Below the pieces are notes generated by a model. The model ran no database searches. It saw only the letters and a list, made by a program, of their open reading frames with translations, and was not told where the DNA came from. A stretch of DNA of 33,029 nt, taken from contig NZ_VUNQ01000044.1 of NCBI RefSeq assembly GCF_009695605.1, positions 1 to 33,029 on the forward strand, written 5' to 3'. Shown one piece after another: positions 22,501-29,668 of this stretch. This stretch comes from Tissierella pigra (lineage in GTDB: Bacteria > Bacillota > Clostridia > Tissierellales > Tissierellaceae). The position numbers and the translations under genes were made by a program. Position 1 is the stretch's first letter, and each line of letters starts with the position of its first letter.

Positions 22501-24390
22501 AGATATGTTTATTTTCATACCTATAATATACTTTAGATAATTATCTGCTGGTATAGATGATTTTTGTAAATTAGCTATTATCCAGTTTCGGATAGAGGCA
22601 ATAAACATTATATTATTAGTTGTGTTCAATATTTCATAAATAATATCCAATGTACTAAGCCTTATTTCTATATTATCTGAATCCAGTTGTTTTAATATAT
22701 AGGTATATAATTTTAATAATCTATTATTATCTAAAGCTTTAATAGGAATATAATTAATAGTTTGAGATAAATAGAATTGTGCAGCAATAGATAAATCATT
22801 ATAGTTATCATAATATTTATTTAAAACATCAAAGTATTTATTATAATTTGATCCATGGGATACTTCAAATAAAGATTTTATTATGTTTTTTAAATTATAT
22901 AGCCATTCTCTCTGAGAATCTGCAACCTTGTGGTCAGGATAAAGAAGTTTATTCAGGAATTCGTCTAGTAAAATTTCAGAGGATTCTTTTGTTTCATAAG
23001 ATTTCACTGATGAAGGTAGTTCTTTTCTATATTCCTCATCGAACAGTGCTATTAGTCTTCCTATTAGTTCAGCAGCTTCTTTTCGTATATCTTCACCAGT
23101 ATGAAGCAGTAAATCCCACAGAAAATGTAAGGTAGTTGTTTTTTGTTCCTGTGTAAGGTAAATGGAATATTCCTTAAATATTTGCAAATAGAGCCTAAGT
23201 TTTCTCCAATTGGTTTCTCCCCTTGCCATTTCTATTATTGCATTAAAAGAGGAACTGTCTGTTAGCTTAGACATGAGATAAATATTATGTTCTATTGATA
23301 TATATTTTATATTATCTAATACTTCTTTTTTATTCATTAACTCAAAGGGCTTTTTCTGAAGTTGTATAAGTTGATTATTTAAAGTAGTATCAAGTCCTAG
23401 AGATATAATATAATCTTCAAAATCCTTTAGCTTTTTATATACCTTTTTATATCTATTTTCCTTGGCAACATCTACATTATCTAATTTATCTAAAATTACA
23501 TCAAATGAATCTTCTAAGGAGAATATATACATTTTGTAAACATTATTTTCCACCTTATTTTTAACTCTAAAGTCTGAGTATATAAGAATTAAGGATTCAA
23601 TAGATAGGTTCTCCAGTTCTAAATCCCAAGTTGAATGGTTAGTGGCTATATGACCGATTTTATCCATATTAAATCTTTTGAACCATTCTTCAGTATAATA
23701 ATAATGAAGATATGGGACTCTATTTATTTCATCTTTGAGAACACCATATTTACCTATATCATGGCCCAAGCTAGTTCCTGCTACAACACCTAAATCTACA
23801 GGAAGTCCTAAAGAATTGAGCTGTCTTGCAATATACATACTTAAATAATTTACTCCTATAACATGATGAATAGTATTGTGTCCAGTAATAGCCATATCTA
23901 AATACATTAGTTCCTTAATATAACAATTATAAAATACATCTTTAAAAGTAAAATACTCTGGTGTAATATTATTCATCAGTTCTTCTTCACTAGTAAGAAA
24001 AGTTAGGGGATATTTATTGGTGAAGTCACTATTATTAGTTGATTCTATTTTGTCTAAAGAATAATTTAAAACTTTCAAGAAAAATTCATATATTGGAACT
24101 AAATCAAAGTTAAATTCATTTATACCCTTGTGAGGAAAAGACTTATTATTGAGCCAGTTAAATATTTGAACAATATAATCTCTAGAGCTACCTGAATCAT
24201 ACTGATTAAAATAATCTATAAACAAATCAAATAAAGAAAAGACAGAAAAGTCTCTGTCTTTTAGATAATTGTCCAATTTAGATTGAAACTTTTCACTATT
24301 TATATACTTGTAAAGAGTTTCTTTGTATCTTAATAAGTAATTTTTCTCAATTTCCTTAATTAAAAAATCATATATTTCTGCTTTCATCAA
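19567..24390 (-). CDS. Giant HD-nucleotidyltransferase-phosphoribosyltransferase fusion
   Basis: One uninterrupted frame of 1607 residues. Domains in order: unknown helical region (1-160); HD hydrolase with His176, His210-Asp211, His247/His252 and Asp273, recalling YqeK-like HD proteins; long helical, possibly HEAT-like region (about 300-900); NadD/CoaD-type nucleotidyltransferase (908-1100) with PGSFDPFSLGH and SSSQIRKN; a region like a degenerate GNAT acetyltransferase (about 1150-1275, no clear acetyl-CoA loop); and a phosphoribosyltransferase-like domain with the PRPP motif VILVDDLLHKGYR (1419-1431). TTG 24390 is eight bases from GGAGG; ATG 24387 is the alternative and overlaps the sdaAA stop. 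The parts suggest building, activating or hydrolysing a nucleotide cofactor. Domain calls for the HD, nucleotidyltransferase and PRPP motifs are firm; the GNAT call and any function are not. Confidence 0.85.
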   Translation of the reverse strand: MMKAEIYDFLIKEIEKNYLLRYKETLYKYINSEKFQSKLDNYLKDRDFSVFSLFDLFIDYFNQYDSGSSRDYIVQIFNWLNNKSFPHKGINEFNFDLVPIYEFFLKVLNYSLDKIESTNNSDFTNKYPLTFLTSEEELMNNITPEYFTFKDVFYNCYIKELMYLDMAITGHNTIHHVIGVNYLSMYIARQLNSLGLPVDLGVVAGTSLGHDIGKYGVLKDEINRVPYLHYYYTEEWFKRFNMDKIGHIATNHSTWDLELENLSIESLILIYSDFRVKNKVENNVYKMYIFSLEDSFDVILDKLDNVDVAKENRYKKVYKKLKDFEDYIISLGLDTTLNNQLIQLQKKPFELMNKKEVLDNIKYISIEHNIYLMSKLTDSSSFNAIIEMARGETNWRKLRLYLQIFKEYSIYLTQEQKTTTLHFLWDLLLHTGEDIRKEAAELIGRLIALFDEEYRKELPSSVKSYETKESSEILLDEFLNKLLYPDHKVADSQREWLYNLKNIIKSLFEVSHGSNYNKYFDVLNKYYDNYNDLSIAAQFYLSQTINYIPIKALDNNRLLKLYTYILKQLDSDNIEIRLSTLDIIYEILNTTNNIMFIASIRNWIIANLQKSSIPADNYLKYIIGMKINISPNYQEILDSNYAENQNDTSEIFLENLKTATEWVKKKVNIDILYDQVVKNPKGKGLHTAMHLCNILKVSAIERIRNYSGETLLNIFHLLSPEEKNDVAVELLRALEMDNYQFTKFIPYYLGQLLLYLPPNELDEIIDDFEDKIKTVSSRVVFLLLNTIVISIENYGEYIKRFEEEQEIYYKRRDRLLGLLSIAMASYDKDIKNESLMILSSNLFESKTLSLDEKFNIFDRIGKKILTLLYTDKEDDFLFYSNAASLNHIYRFISLYEFYHKDLVKINKQKIAFFPGSFDPFSLGHKEIAIEIRDQGFQVYLAVDEFSWSKRTEPHIFRRNIINMSIALENDIYLFPKDIPINISNPNDLYKLKELFPSDDVYIVVGSDVLVNASAYKIESPILDFPHIIFDRKSSISKDDDEKKLEESIENIRANIIRLSLPPQYEDISSSQIRKNIDLNRDISKFIDPLAESYIYDYGLYLREPQYKTLLQSKTLEVNVARNLSEKLLNEIKEQFGEVINIKHLESLRNKLSYRILLVREANSHELLGFSTFYWIRQSILYDEFNNSSITEYIRQSVKGRIVLISGVCVKNNSDYLIETVLNETLSVAINRDYNYAIYNNSLTKEINPKVEKQLLLQGFAMTDFIYNNSPIFMVNMNNPITLNLDLENMLKPPYSTNLKVLETIRDTRIRLKEALVNLYPGELLLTYNRDMTYSKLIQKICDTNGVSIIQSSRRILGPNMCVPFGSILNSSIVPNTVTKTMHTEKVFKSNIIDFNIEAYPHYLNLAEQAKILKSFNRPVILVDDLLHKGYRINVIEPILKSMGIEIKKVILGILSGRGSEIGKEKNLPLDYAYFIPNLKLWFNESSQYPFIGGDMVDKTILQSSSIPSINMILPYVAPKFIKNTKNDAIYNLSEICLKNSFMIFKSIEEVYQSINQKSLNIKGLDEIIVSLRHPDTRNINSTRNIKPSACIDMDLEYLMRLENIIRR

Positions 24391-25256
24391 CTGTGAATCC
24401 TCCTTCGAAGAGCCTCTCCTGTTGGAGTAGTAGCCACACCTCCTAAGGCAGTTTCTCTTAAAGCTTCAGGAAGTAATTTACCTACTTTATACATAGCTTC
24501 AACTACTTCGTCGAAAGGAACTAAAGATTTTACTCCTGCTAATGCTAGATCGGCAGAAATCAGTGCATTGACAACTCCAGAAGCATTTCTAAGGGCACAG
24601 GGATATTCTACTAATCCACCTATAGGGTCACAAACTAATCCCATTATGTTGACTAATGCAAAAGCAGCAGCATCAAAAGAAGCTTCTGGAGTACCACCAG
24701 CCATTTCAACAATTGCGGCAGCAGCCATTGCGGCAGCAGAGCCACATTCAGCTTGACATCCTCCTTCAGCCCCAGAGACAGTTGCATTTTTAGCAATTAT
24801 TTCACCTATACCAGCAGAAGTAAAAAGTCCTGCTAAAAGTTCATCGTCATTTAAACCTAATTTTTGACCAGCAGATAACAATGCACTAGGTAATATTCCA
24901 GATGCACCAGCCGTTGGAGCTGCAACTATTTTCCCCATAGACGCATTTACTTCAGATGTGGATAATGCTTTAGCCATGGCAGAAATAATAAGGTCTCCAG
25001 TCAATGTTTTTCCAGAATTTCTATATTCTTCAACTCTCTTTGAATCTCCTCCAGTTAGGCCGCTAACTGATATAATTTCTTTATCTAAAGCAGTGGTAGC
25101 AGAGTTTTTCATTACTAATAGAGTTTCTTTCATTCTGCTTATTAATTCATCCTGTGAGATTTCAGAGTTTTTAAGCTCCTTTTCTATTACTATTTCAGAT
25201 ATTTTTTTATTTTTTTCATTACATAATTTTAATAATTCTTCAGCTTTATTAAACAT
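24387..25256 (-). CDS. L-serine ammonia-lyase, iron-sulfur type, alpha subunit
   Basis: The 289-residue catalytic subunit of clostridial two-subunit L-serine dehydratase, which converts serine to pyruvate and ammonia using an oxygen-sensitive 4Fe-4S cluster. Visible motifs are VAAPTAGASGILP (111-123), SGAEGGCQAECGSAAAM (161-177) with Cys167 and Cys171, and later Cys209 and Cys220 in LVCDPIGGLVEYPCALRNAS. Three of these should hold the cluster. Its start is four bases after the beta-subunit stop and its TGA overlaps the possible ATG start of the giant fusion gene. It is the standard length. Within this operon it supplies pyruvate next to a lactate-dehydrogenase-like protein. Confidence 0.94.
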   Translation of the reverse strand: MFNKAEELLKLCNEKNKKISEIVIEKELKNSEISQDELISRMKETLLVMKNSATTALDKEIISVSGLTGGDSKRVEEYRNSGKTLTGDLIISAMAKALSTSEVNASMGKIVAAPTAGASGILPSALLSAGQKLGLNDDELLAGLFTSAGIGEIIAKNATVSGAEGGCQAECGSAAAMAAAAIVEMAGGTPEASFDAAAFALVNIMGLVCDPIGGLVEYPCALRNASGVVNALISADLALAGVKSLVPFDEVVEAMYKVGKLLPEALRETALGGVATTPTGEALRRRIHS

Positions 25257-25260
25257 ATTA

Positions 25261-25929
25261 TCACCTCTTAATCGGGTTTATTCCTTTAATGTATATTATT
25301 TCATCTAGTGTATCCATTTCATTTACAATATCCTTATTTATTTCTGAATCAGTTTCTACAACCATAGTTGCAATATCACTTTCTCTAGTTACTTTCATTG
25401 TAGCTATATTAATGCCGTTAGTAGATAAAATGGAACTAATACGAGAAATAACGCCCTTTTGATCTATATATTTAATAAGCATAGTAGGATAATCGCCACT
25501 AAATTCAACCTTGTTTCCATTAATATCTGTAATTAGTATATTCCCTCCACCTATAGAAGAACCTATAATATAAATATTTTCCTTATCTTCGAACTCAAAT
25601 ACTATTTTTACAGTGTTGGGATGCTGATAGCCTAAGTCAGCTTCTATAAACTCAAAATCTATATTTTTTGATTTCGCAATTTCAAAGGAATTTCTAAGAT
25701 CTTCATCAGAAGGTTCCATTCCAAGAATACCTGCTACTAGTGCTTTATCAGTGCCGTGACCTTCAAAAGTTTTTCCAAAAGAGCCATGTAAGTAAAAGGT
25801 TACTTTATGAAATTCAGCATCTACAACATCTTTTGCCACTTTAGCTAATCTTGCAGCACCAGCAGTATGGGAGCTTGATGGACCAATCATAACAGGACCT
25901 AAAACATCAAATACTCCATAATCTTTCAT
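25261..25929 (-). CDS. L-serine ammonia-lyase, iron-sulfur type, beta subunit
   Basis: The 222-residue regulatory subunit of the serine dehydratase. The N-terminal domain has the signature GPVMIGPSSSHTAGAARLA (residues 11-29), and the C-terminal 75 residues are an ACT domain beginning near PTMLIKYIDQKGVISRISS, which binds serine or another small ligand in relatives. AGGGGGTAG lies well placed before the ATG. It is 66 bases downstream of the cis-prenyltransferase gene; a TATAAT on the minus strand in that gap (25970-25975) suggests the serine genes may also have their own promoter. It is followed directly by the alpha subunit. Confidence 0.93.
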   Translation of the reverse strand: MKDYGVFDVLGPVMIGPSSSHTAGAARLAKVAKDVVDAEFHKVTFYLHGSFGKTFEGHGTDKALVAGILGMEPSDEDLRNSFEIAKSKNIDFEFIEADLGYQHPNTVKIVFEFEDKENIYIIGSSIGGGNILITDINGNKVEFSGDYPTMLIKYIDQKGVISRISSILSTNGINIATMKVTRESDIATMVVETDSEINKDIVNEMDTLDEIIYIKGINPIKR

Positions 25930-25995
25930 TATACTACCCCCTTATTCTTTTTAATCAATTCATTCTATCATTATATACCCAATTCTGCAATAAAA

Positions 25996-26640
25996 TTAAC
26001 CTCCAAGAGTAATATCTTGAACATTGTACCAGTTTAAAGCATCATGAAGATGTTGTGACTTAAAATCAGGCCAATAATCTTCAATTATATAGAAATCTGA
26101 ATAAACAGATTGTAAAGGTAAAAAACCACTGAGCCTTCTTCTGCCACCCCATCTTATAATTAAATCAACTCTAGAAATATCTCTAGACTTAATTGAACTA
26201 AAAGGATTGGACTTGTTTCCCCCTTGGACTAAATAATCTTTTAAATCCCATTGCCATCCATAGTTCACTAAGAAATTAACTTTAATTCCACCTTTACAAA
26301 ATCTTTGTCTTTTAATTGCAAAAGGTATTAGTTCCTTTGGAAACATATCTGATTCTGTATTACCAAGGACTAATAAATCTGCATTTTCCTTTGATAATAA
26401 ATTAACTGCATTTATACAAGCCTTTGTAAAGGCTAATCTTTGAAATTTTGGCCTCTTAGTATTATCTACTGTAAATCCATAGTAAGTAATTTCTTTTATT
26501 CCAATGTCTTCACAAAGCTTAAATAATTTTAATCCTGGATCCAATCCTTCATCATAGCCTTTATCTTTAGTCATACCATTTTCTACTGCCCAGCGTCTAT
26601 TGCCATCTGGGATTATACCTATATGATTTGGTATTCTCAT
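25996..26640 (-). CDS. Divergent cis-prenyltransferase (UppS-like)
   Basis: A 214-residue protein of the undecaprenyl diphosphate synthase family. IIPDGNRRWA keeps the catalytic Asp and phosphate-binding Arg; YGFTVDNTKRP matches the YAFSxENW-RP block; VDLIIRWGGRRRLSGF and LPLQSVYSDFYI match the C-terminal substrate and metal region, and the final LGG fits. Differences from the E. coli enzyme are notable: the GHKAG histidine is Tyr, the GGE acidic residue is Arg, and the metal-binding Glu of AYAE is Asp. It is about 35 residues shorter than usual. GGAGGT precedes the ATG. It may make a different prenyl chain or have lost activity; a normal UppS is expected elsewhere in the genome. Confidence 0.8.
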   Translation of the reverse strand: MRIPNHIGIIPDGNRRWAVENGMTKDKGYDEGLDPGLKLFKLCEDIGIKEITYYGFTVDNTKRPKFQRLAFTKACINAVNLLSKENADLLVLGNTESDMFPKELIPFAIKRQRFCKGGIKVNFLVNYGWQWDLKDYLVQGGNKSNPFSSIKSRDISRVDLIIRWGGRRRLSGFLPLQSVYSDFYIIEDYWPDFKSQHLHDALNWYNVQDITLGG

Positions 26641-26762
26641 ATTGATACCTCCTAAATTATGTTAAGTTTAGTATTCCATATGTAGTAAAAAAGAATACAT
26701 AAAATAAGATACAAATAAATATTATGGTAATTATTTCATAAATCAAAACTATAATGTAATAA

Positions 26763-26790
26763 GGTAATGTAAGTATAAATACATATTACC
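26763..26790. promoter_or_regulatory. Operator-like palindrome in the opp leader
   Basis: GGTAAT-GTA and TAC-AT-ATTACC form an imperfect inverted repeat of 28 bases ending 27 bases before the start of the peptide-binding lipoprotein. A TATAAT at 26750-26755 lies just upstream, so a protein bound here would sit at the transcription start. As RNA it would form a weak hairpin. The regulator is not known. Confidence 0.4.
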
Positions 26791-26816
26791 CAAATTATTA
26801 ATAAGGAGGAATCATA

Positions 26817-28586
26817 ATGAAAAGGTATCTAGCTTTATTGTTGGCAATAATACTAATTGCCTCGGTCTTAGCAGGTTGTGGAGGAAAAGAGGTAGCACCA
26901 GAAACAGAGATCGAGGTTGAAGAAGTAGATGAAACTAAGGAAGAACCAGCTGAAAAGGGACCAACAGTTTATAGGATTGCTGGAAGTAAGACTGCAACAT
27001 TGAACCCTCATATTTATGAGACAACTGCAGAATCAGATACTATGCTTTTTATTTTTGGTAACTTATTAAAACTAATTTATGATGAAGATATTGATAGCTA
27101 TAAATTTATTGGGGATCATGCAGAAGGTGTTCCTACAAAAAATGAAGAAGGAACAGTATGGACTTTTAAGTTAAAAGAGGGACTTAAGTGGGAGGACGGC
27201 GATCCTCTTAATGCTAATGACTATGAATACTCTTATAAAATGCTTTTAGATCCAAAGCTGAAAAACATGAGAGGACCTCAAGTTTTTGATGCTGATGTGG
27301 TGGTAGTAAATGCTAAAAAGTACTGGGATGGAGAATGTGCGTGGGAAGATGTAGGTATAAAGGCTTTAGACGATTATACACTGGAAATAACTATTGGTTT
27401 TCCAGTTCCAGAGATGGATTTTTACTTAGGATTTACAAATGGTGGAGCTAGTTCACCAGTACAAGAAAAAATATATGAAGCTGGAATGAATGAAGACAGA
27501 ACAGAAACTAACTATGGGACTTCTATGGAGACCACACCTTCTTCAGGACCATATAAATTTGAAGAGTGGATAAGAGATCAAAATAAAATATATGTAAGAA
27601 ATGAGTATTCTCCTATAGCAGAAATTTATACTGTAGATAGAATTGAGTCAAGAGTTGTAGAAGATGCCAATACAAGAGTTCAATTATTTGAAAATAATGA
27701 TATAGATAGCGTAGTACTATCAGGAGCTAACTATGATAAATATTCAGAAGATCCAAGATTAGTATTTTCAAAAACAACTGGAGTATGGTCAATGTTTGTA
27801 AATATGACATCAGAAACTAAACCATTTTTAAGAGACGTAAACTTTAGAAAGGCTTTATTCTATGGAATGGATAGAAAAGCTATAGCAGAAGACATCTATA
27901 AAACAGCAGTACCAGCACCTTATGTTGTTTCAACTGCTAAAATAGCTGCTCCGTCAAAGGGATTAGCATATCGTGATACAGATATTGGAAAGAATATATT
28001 ACCAGAAAATAATGGTTATGACTTAGAATTGGCAAAAGAATATTTTGATAAAGCATATGAATCTTATGGAAAGAAAATGGAATTAGAAATTCAATATTTC
28101 GATAATAGTGAAAACATGAAAAGAACAGCAGAATTCTTAGAACAAGAATATGAAAATGCTTTTGGATCAGATAGATTAGATGTGGTTTTAAGAGGCGTAC
28201 CATGGCAAAATGCTTATGATAATATGGAAAATGGAAACTATGATTGTGGATTTGGATCATGGTCTGGTGGAGAATTTAATCCTTGGTCAAGTATGGAAGT
28301 TTATACACAAGGATTTACAAGTAAAATTGATCAATTTGGAAACGATGAGTTTGATAAACTTTTTGAAAGAACTGTTAGAGGAGATTTAATATTTAAAGAA
28401 GGAGAAAGACTACAAGCATTGGCGGAAATGGAGGAAATGTTATTAGATGCAGTACCTTTTGTACCTATGTATGAACCACAAATAACTTCAATATTTGCAG
28501 ATAGAGTTCATTTAATTACTAAAGGTAAATATGTACCTGGAATAGGATTTGCTACACTACAATCTGAATATGATCCACTGGATTAA
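26817..28586 (+). CDS. Oligopeptide ABC transporter substrate-binding lipoprotein
   Basis: A 589-residue extracytoplasmic solute-binding protein of the OppA/AppA family. The N-terminal signal ends in a lipobox (SVLAGC, lipidated Cys21), followed by a very acidic Glu/Thr-rich linker (24-48) that tethers the domain. The binding fold starts near TVYRIAGSKTATLNPHIYET and includes WTFKLKEGLKWEDGDPLNANDY-type features (family SBP_bac_5 signature). ATAAGGAGGAATCATA precedes the ATG. It heads the transporter operon and is followed by a strong hairpin at 28626-28665, which would let it be made in excess over the permeases. Peptide preference cannot be read off. Confidence 0.92.
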   Translation: MKRYLALLLAIILIASVLAGCGGKEVAPETEIEVEEVDETKEEPAEKGPTVYRIAGSKTATLNPHIYETTAESDTMLFIFGNLLKLIYDEDIDSYKFIGDHAEGVPTKNEEGTVWTFKLKEGLKWEDGDPLNANDYEYSYKMLLDPKLKNMRGPQVFDADVVVVNAKKYWDGECAWEDVGIKALDDYTLEITIGFPVPEMDFYLGFTNGGASSPVQEKIYEAGMNEDRTETNYGTSMETTPSSGPYKFEEWIRDQNKIYVRNEYSPIAEIYTVDRIESRVVEDANTRVQLFENNDIDSVVLSGANYDKYSEDPRLVFSKTTGVWSMFVNMTSETKPFLRDVNFRKALFYGMDRKAIAEDIYKTAVPAPYVVSTAKIAAPSKGLAYRDTDIGKNILPENNGYDLELAKEYFDKAYESYGKKMELEIQYFDNSENMKRTAEFLEQEYENAFGSDRLDVVLRGVPWQNAYDNMENGNYDCGFGSWSGGEFNPWSSMEVYTQGFTSKIDQFGNDEFDKLFERTVRGDLIFKEGERLQALAEMEEMLLDAVPFVPMYEPQITSIFADRVHLITKGKYVPGIGFATLQSEYDPLD

Positions 28587-28625
28587 GTATAGATTATCAA
28601 GAATTATGAGCTAGGACATAAAATA

Positions 28626-28665
28626 TCAAGTATTTATAACGATAAAAATCGTTATAAATACTTGG
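28626..28665 (+). terminator. Intercistronic hairpin after the lipoprotein gene
   Basis: A 17-bp perfect stem plus one wobble (28626-28643 and 28648-28665) with an AAAA loop. There is no T tail, so rather than a full terminator it probably stabilises the lipoprotein transcript or partly stops polymerase before the permease genes. Confidence 0.7.
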
Positions 28666-28720
28666 TACATAATAAAAAATGCTGATAAAACAGTGAAATT
28701 TCTTGAAAGGGGCAAAAACA

Positions 28721-29668
28721 ATGTTTAGGTATACTGCTCAAAGATTAACCTTGTTAGTTATTACTTTATTTATGATAATTTCAGTTTCATTTTTTGTATT
28801 ACATTCAATGCCGGGAAGTTTTATTACTGATCCTAAAATGCCTAAAGATGTAAAAAAGGCTATTGAAGATAAATATCATCTAAATGAGCCAATGATAGTT
28901 CAGTATGGATATTTTCTAAAGGATTTTTCAAAATTTGATTTTGGTTTATCTATAGCAATACAACCAAAAGTTCCAGTAAATCAAATATTAGCAACTAAAG
29001 TACCAGTATCAATGCAGCTTAATATTTTCTCCTTACTTCTTAGTTTGCCTATTGCTATTGTATTTGGAATCTGGGCAGCTCTTAAAAAGAATAAGCTTCC
29101 AGATCATATTATTTCCATTATGATAATAGCATTTATAGCTATTCCTTCATTTGTATTTGCATCTTTATTACAGTATTTTATAGCATTTAAACTAGGATGG
29201 TTTCCTATAGTCGTTAGTACAGAAAAAGTACTTACGTGGAATAAATTTAAATCCATTATACTTCCAATATTGGCACTTTCATTTGGTTCCATTGCAGGAG
29301 TAGCAAGGTATACACGTGCAGAGCTATGTGAAGCACTTAATTCTGAGTATATGCTTCTTGCAAAGGCAAAAGGTTTAACACAAGTTCAGGCAACTACTAG
29401 ACATGCCATGAGAAACTCATTTATACCACTTGCCAATATTATAATCCCAATGTTTACTGGAATATTAGGTGGTTCTCTAGTTATAGAAAAGATATTTAGT
29501 ATTCCAGGTATGGGAAGTGTCATGCTTGATGGAATAAATGCAAAGGACTATCCAGTAGCTATGGGAGTATTGTTTTGGTATTCCTTACTAGGATTATTGA
29601 CTATTTTAATAGTGGACTTGTCCTATGGAATTATAGATCCTCGTATACGTATAGGAGGGAGAAAATAA
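28721..29668 (+). CDS. Peptide ABC transporter permease, OppB-like
   Basis: A 315-residue inner-membrane permease with six helices. The first lies at residues 8-30 and is followed by the usual extracellular stretch PGSFITDP. The EAA loop that docks the ATPase is AKGLTQVQATTRHAMRN near residue 225, and FSIPGMGSVMLDGINAKDYP is typical of the OppB/DppB group. ATG 28721 is preferred over TTG 28703 because AAAGGGG lies seven bases before it. The stop codon shares a base with the start of the next permease gene. Function with the lipoprotein and ATPase of this operon is secure; the peptide size class is not. Confidence 0.92.
   Translation: MFRYTAQRLTLLVITLFMIISVSFFVLHSMPGSFITDPKMPKDVKKAIEDKYHLNEPMIVQYGYFLKDFSKFDFGLSIAIQPKVPVNQILATKVPVSMQLNIFSLLLSLPIAIVFGIWAALKKNKLPDHIISIMIIAFIAIPSFVFASLLQYFIAFKLGWFPIVVSTEKVLTWNKFKSIILPILALSFGSIAGVARYTRAELCEALNSEYMLLAKAKGLTQVQATTRHAMRNSFIPLANIIIPMFTGILGGSLVIEKIFSIPGMGSVMLDGINAKDYPVAMGVLFWYSLLGLLTILIVDLSYGIIDPRIRIGGRK

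Noticed and set aside
22848-23135. 95-residue plus-strand frame inside the giant gene
   Set aside because: Antisense to the continuous 1607-residue frame; no start signals.
19567-24390. Giant gene as an artefact joining several separate genes
   Set aside because: No internal stop, no internal strong ribosome site at domain borders that I could see, and uniform codon use across the linkers, so a true single gene is more likely.
24958-25308. 116-residue plus-strand frame over the sdaAA/sdaAB junction
   Set aside because: Lies antisense to two clear enzyme subunits; no ribosome site or family features.
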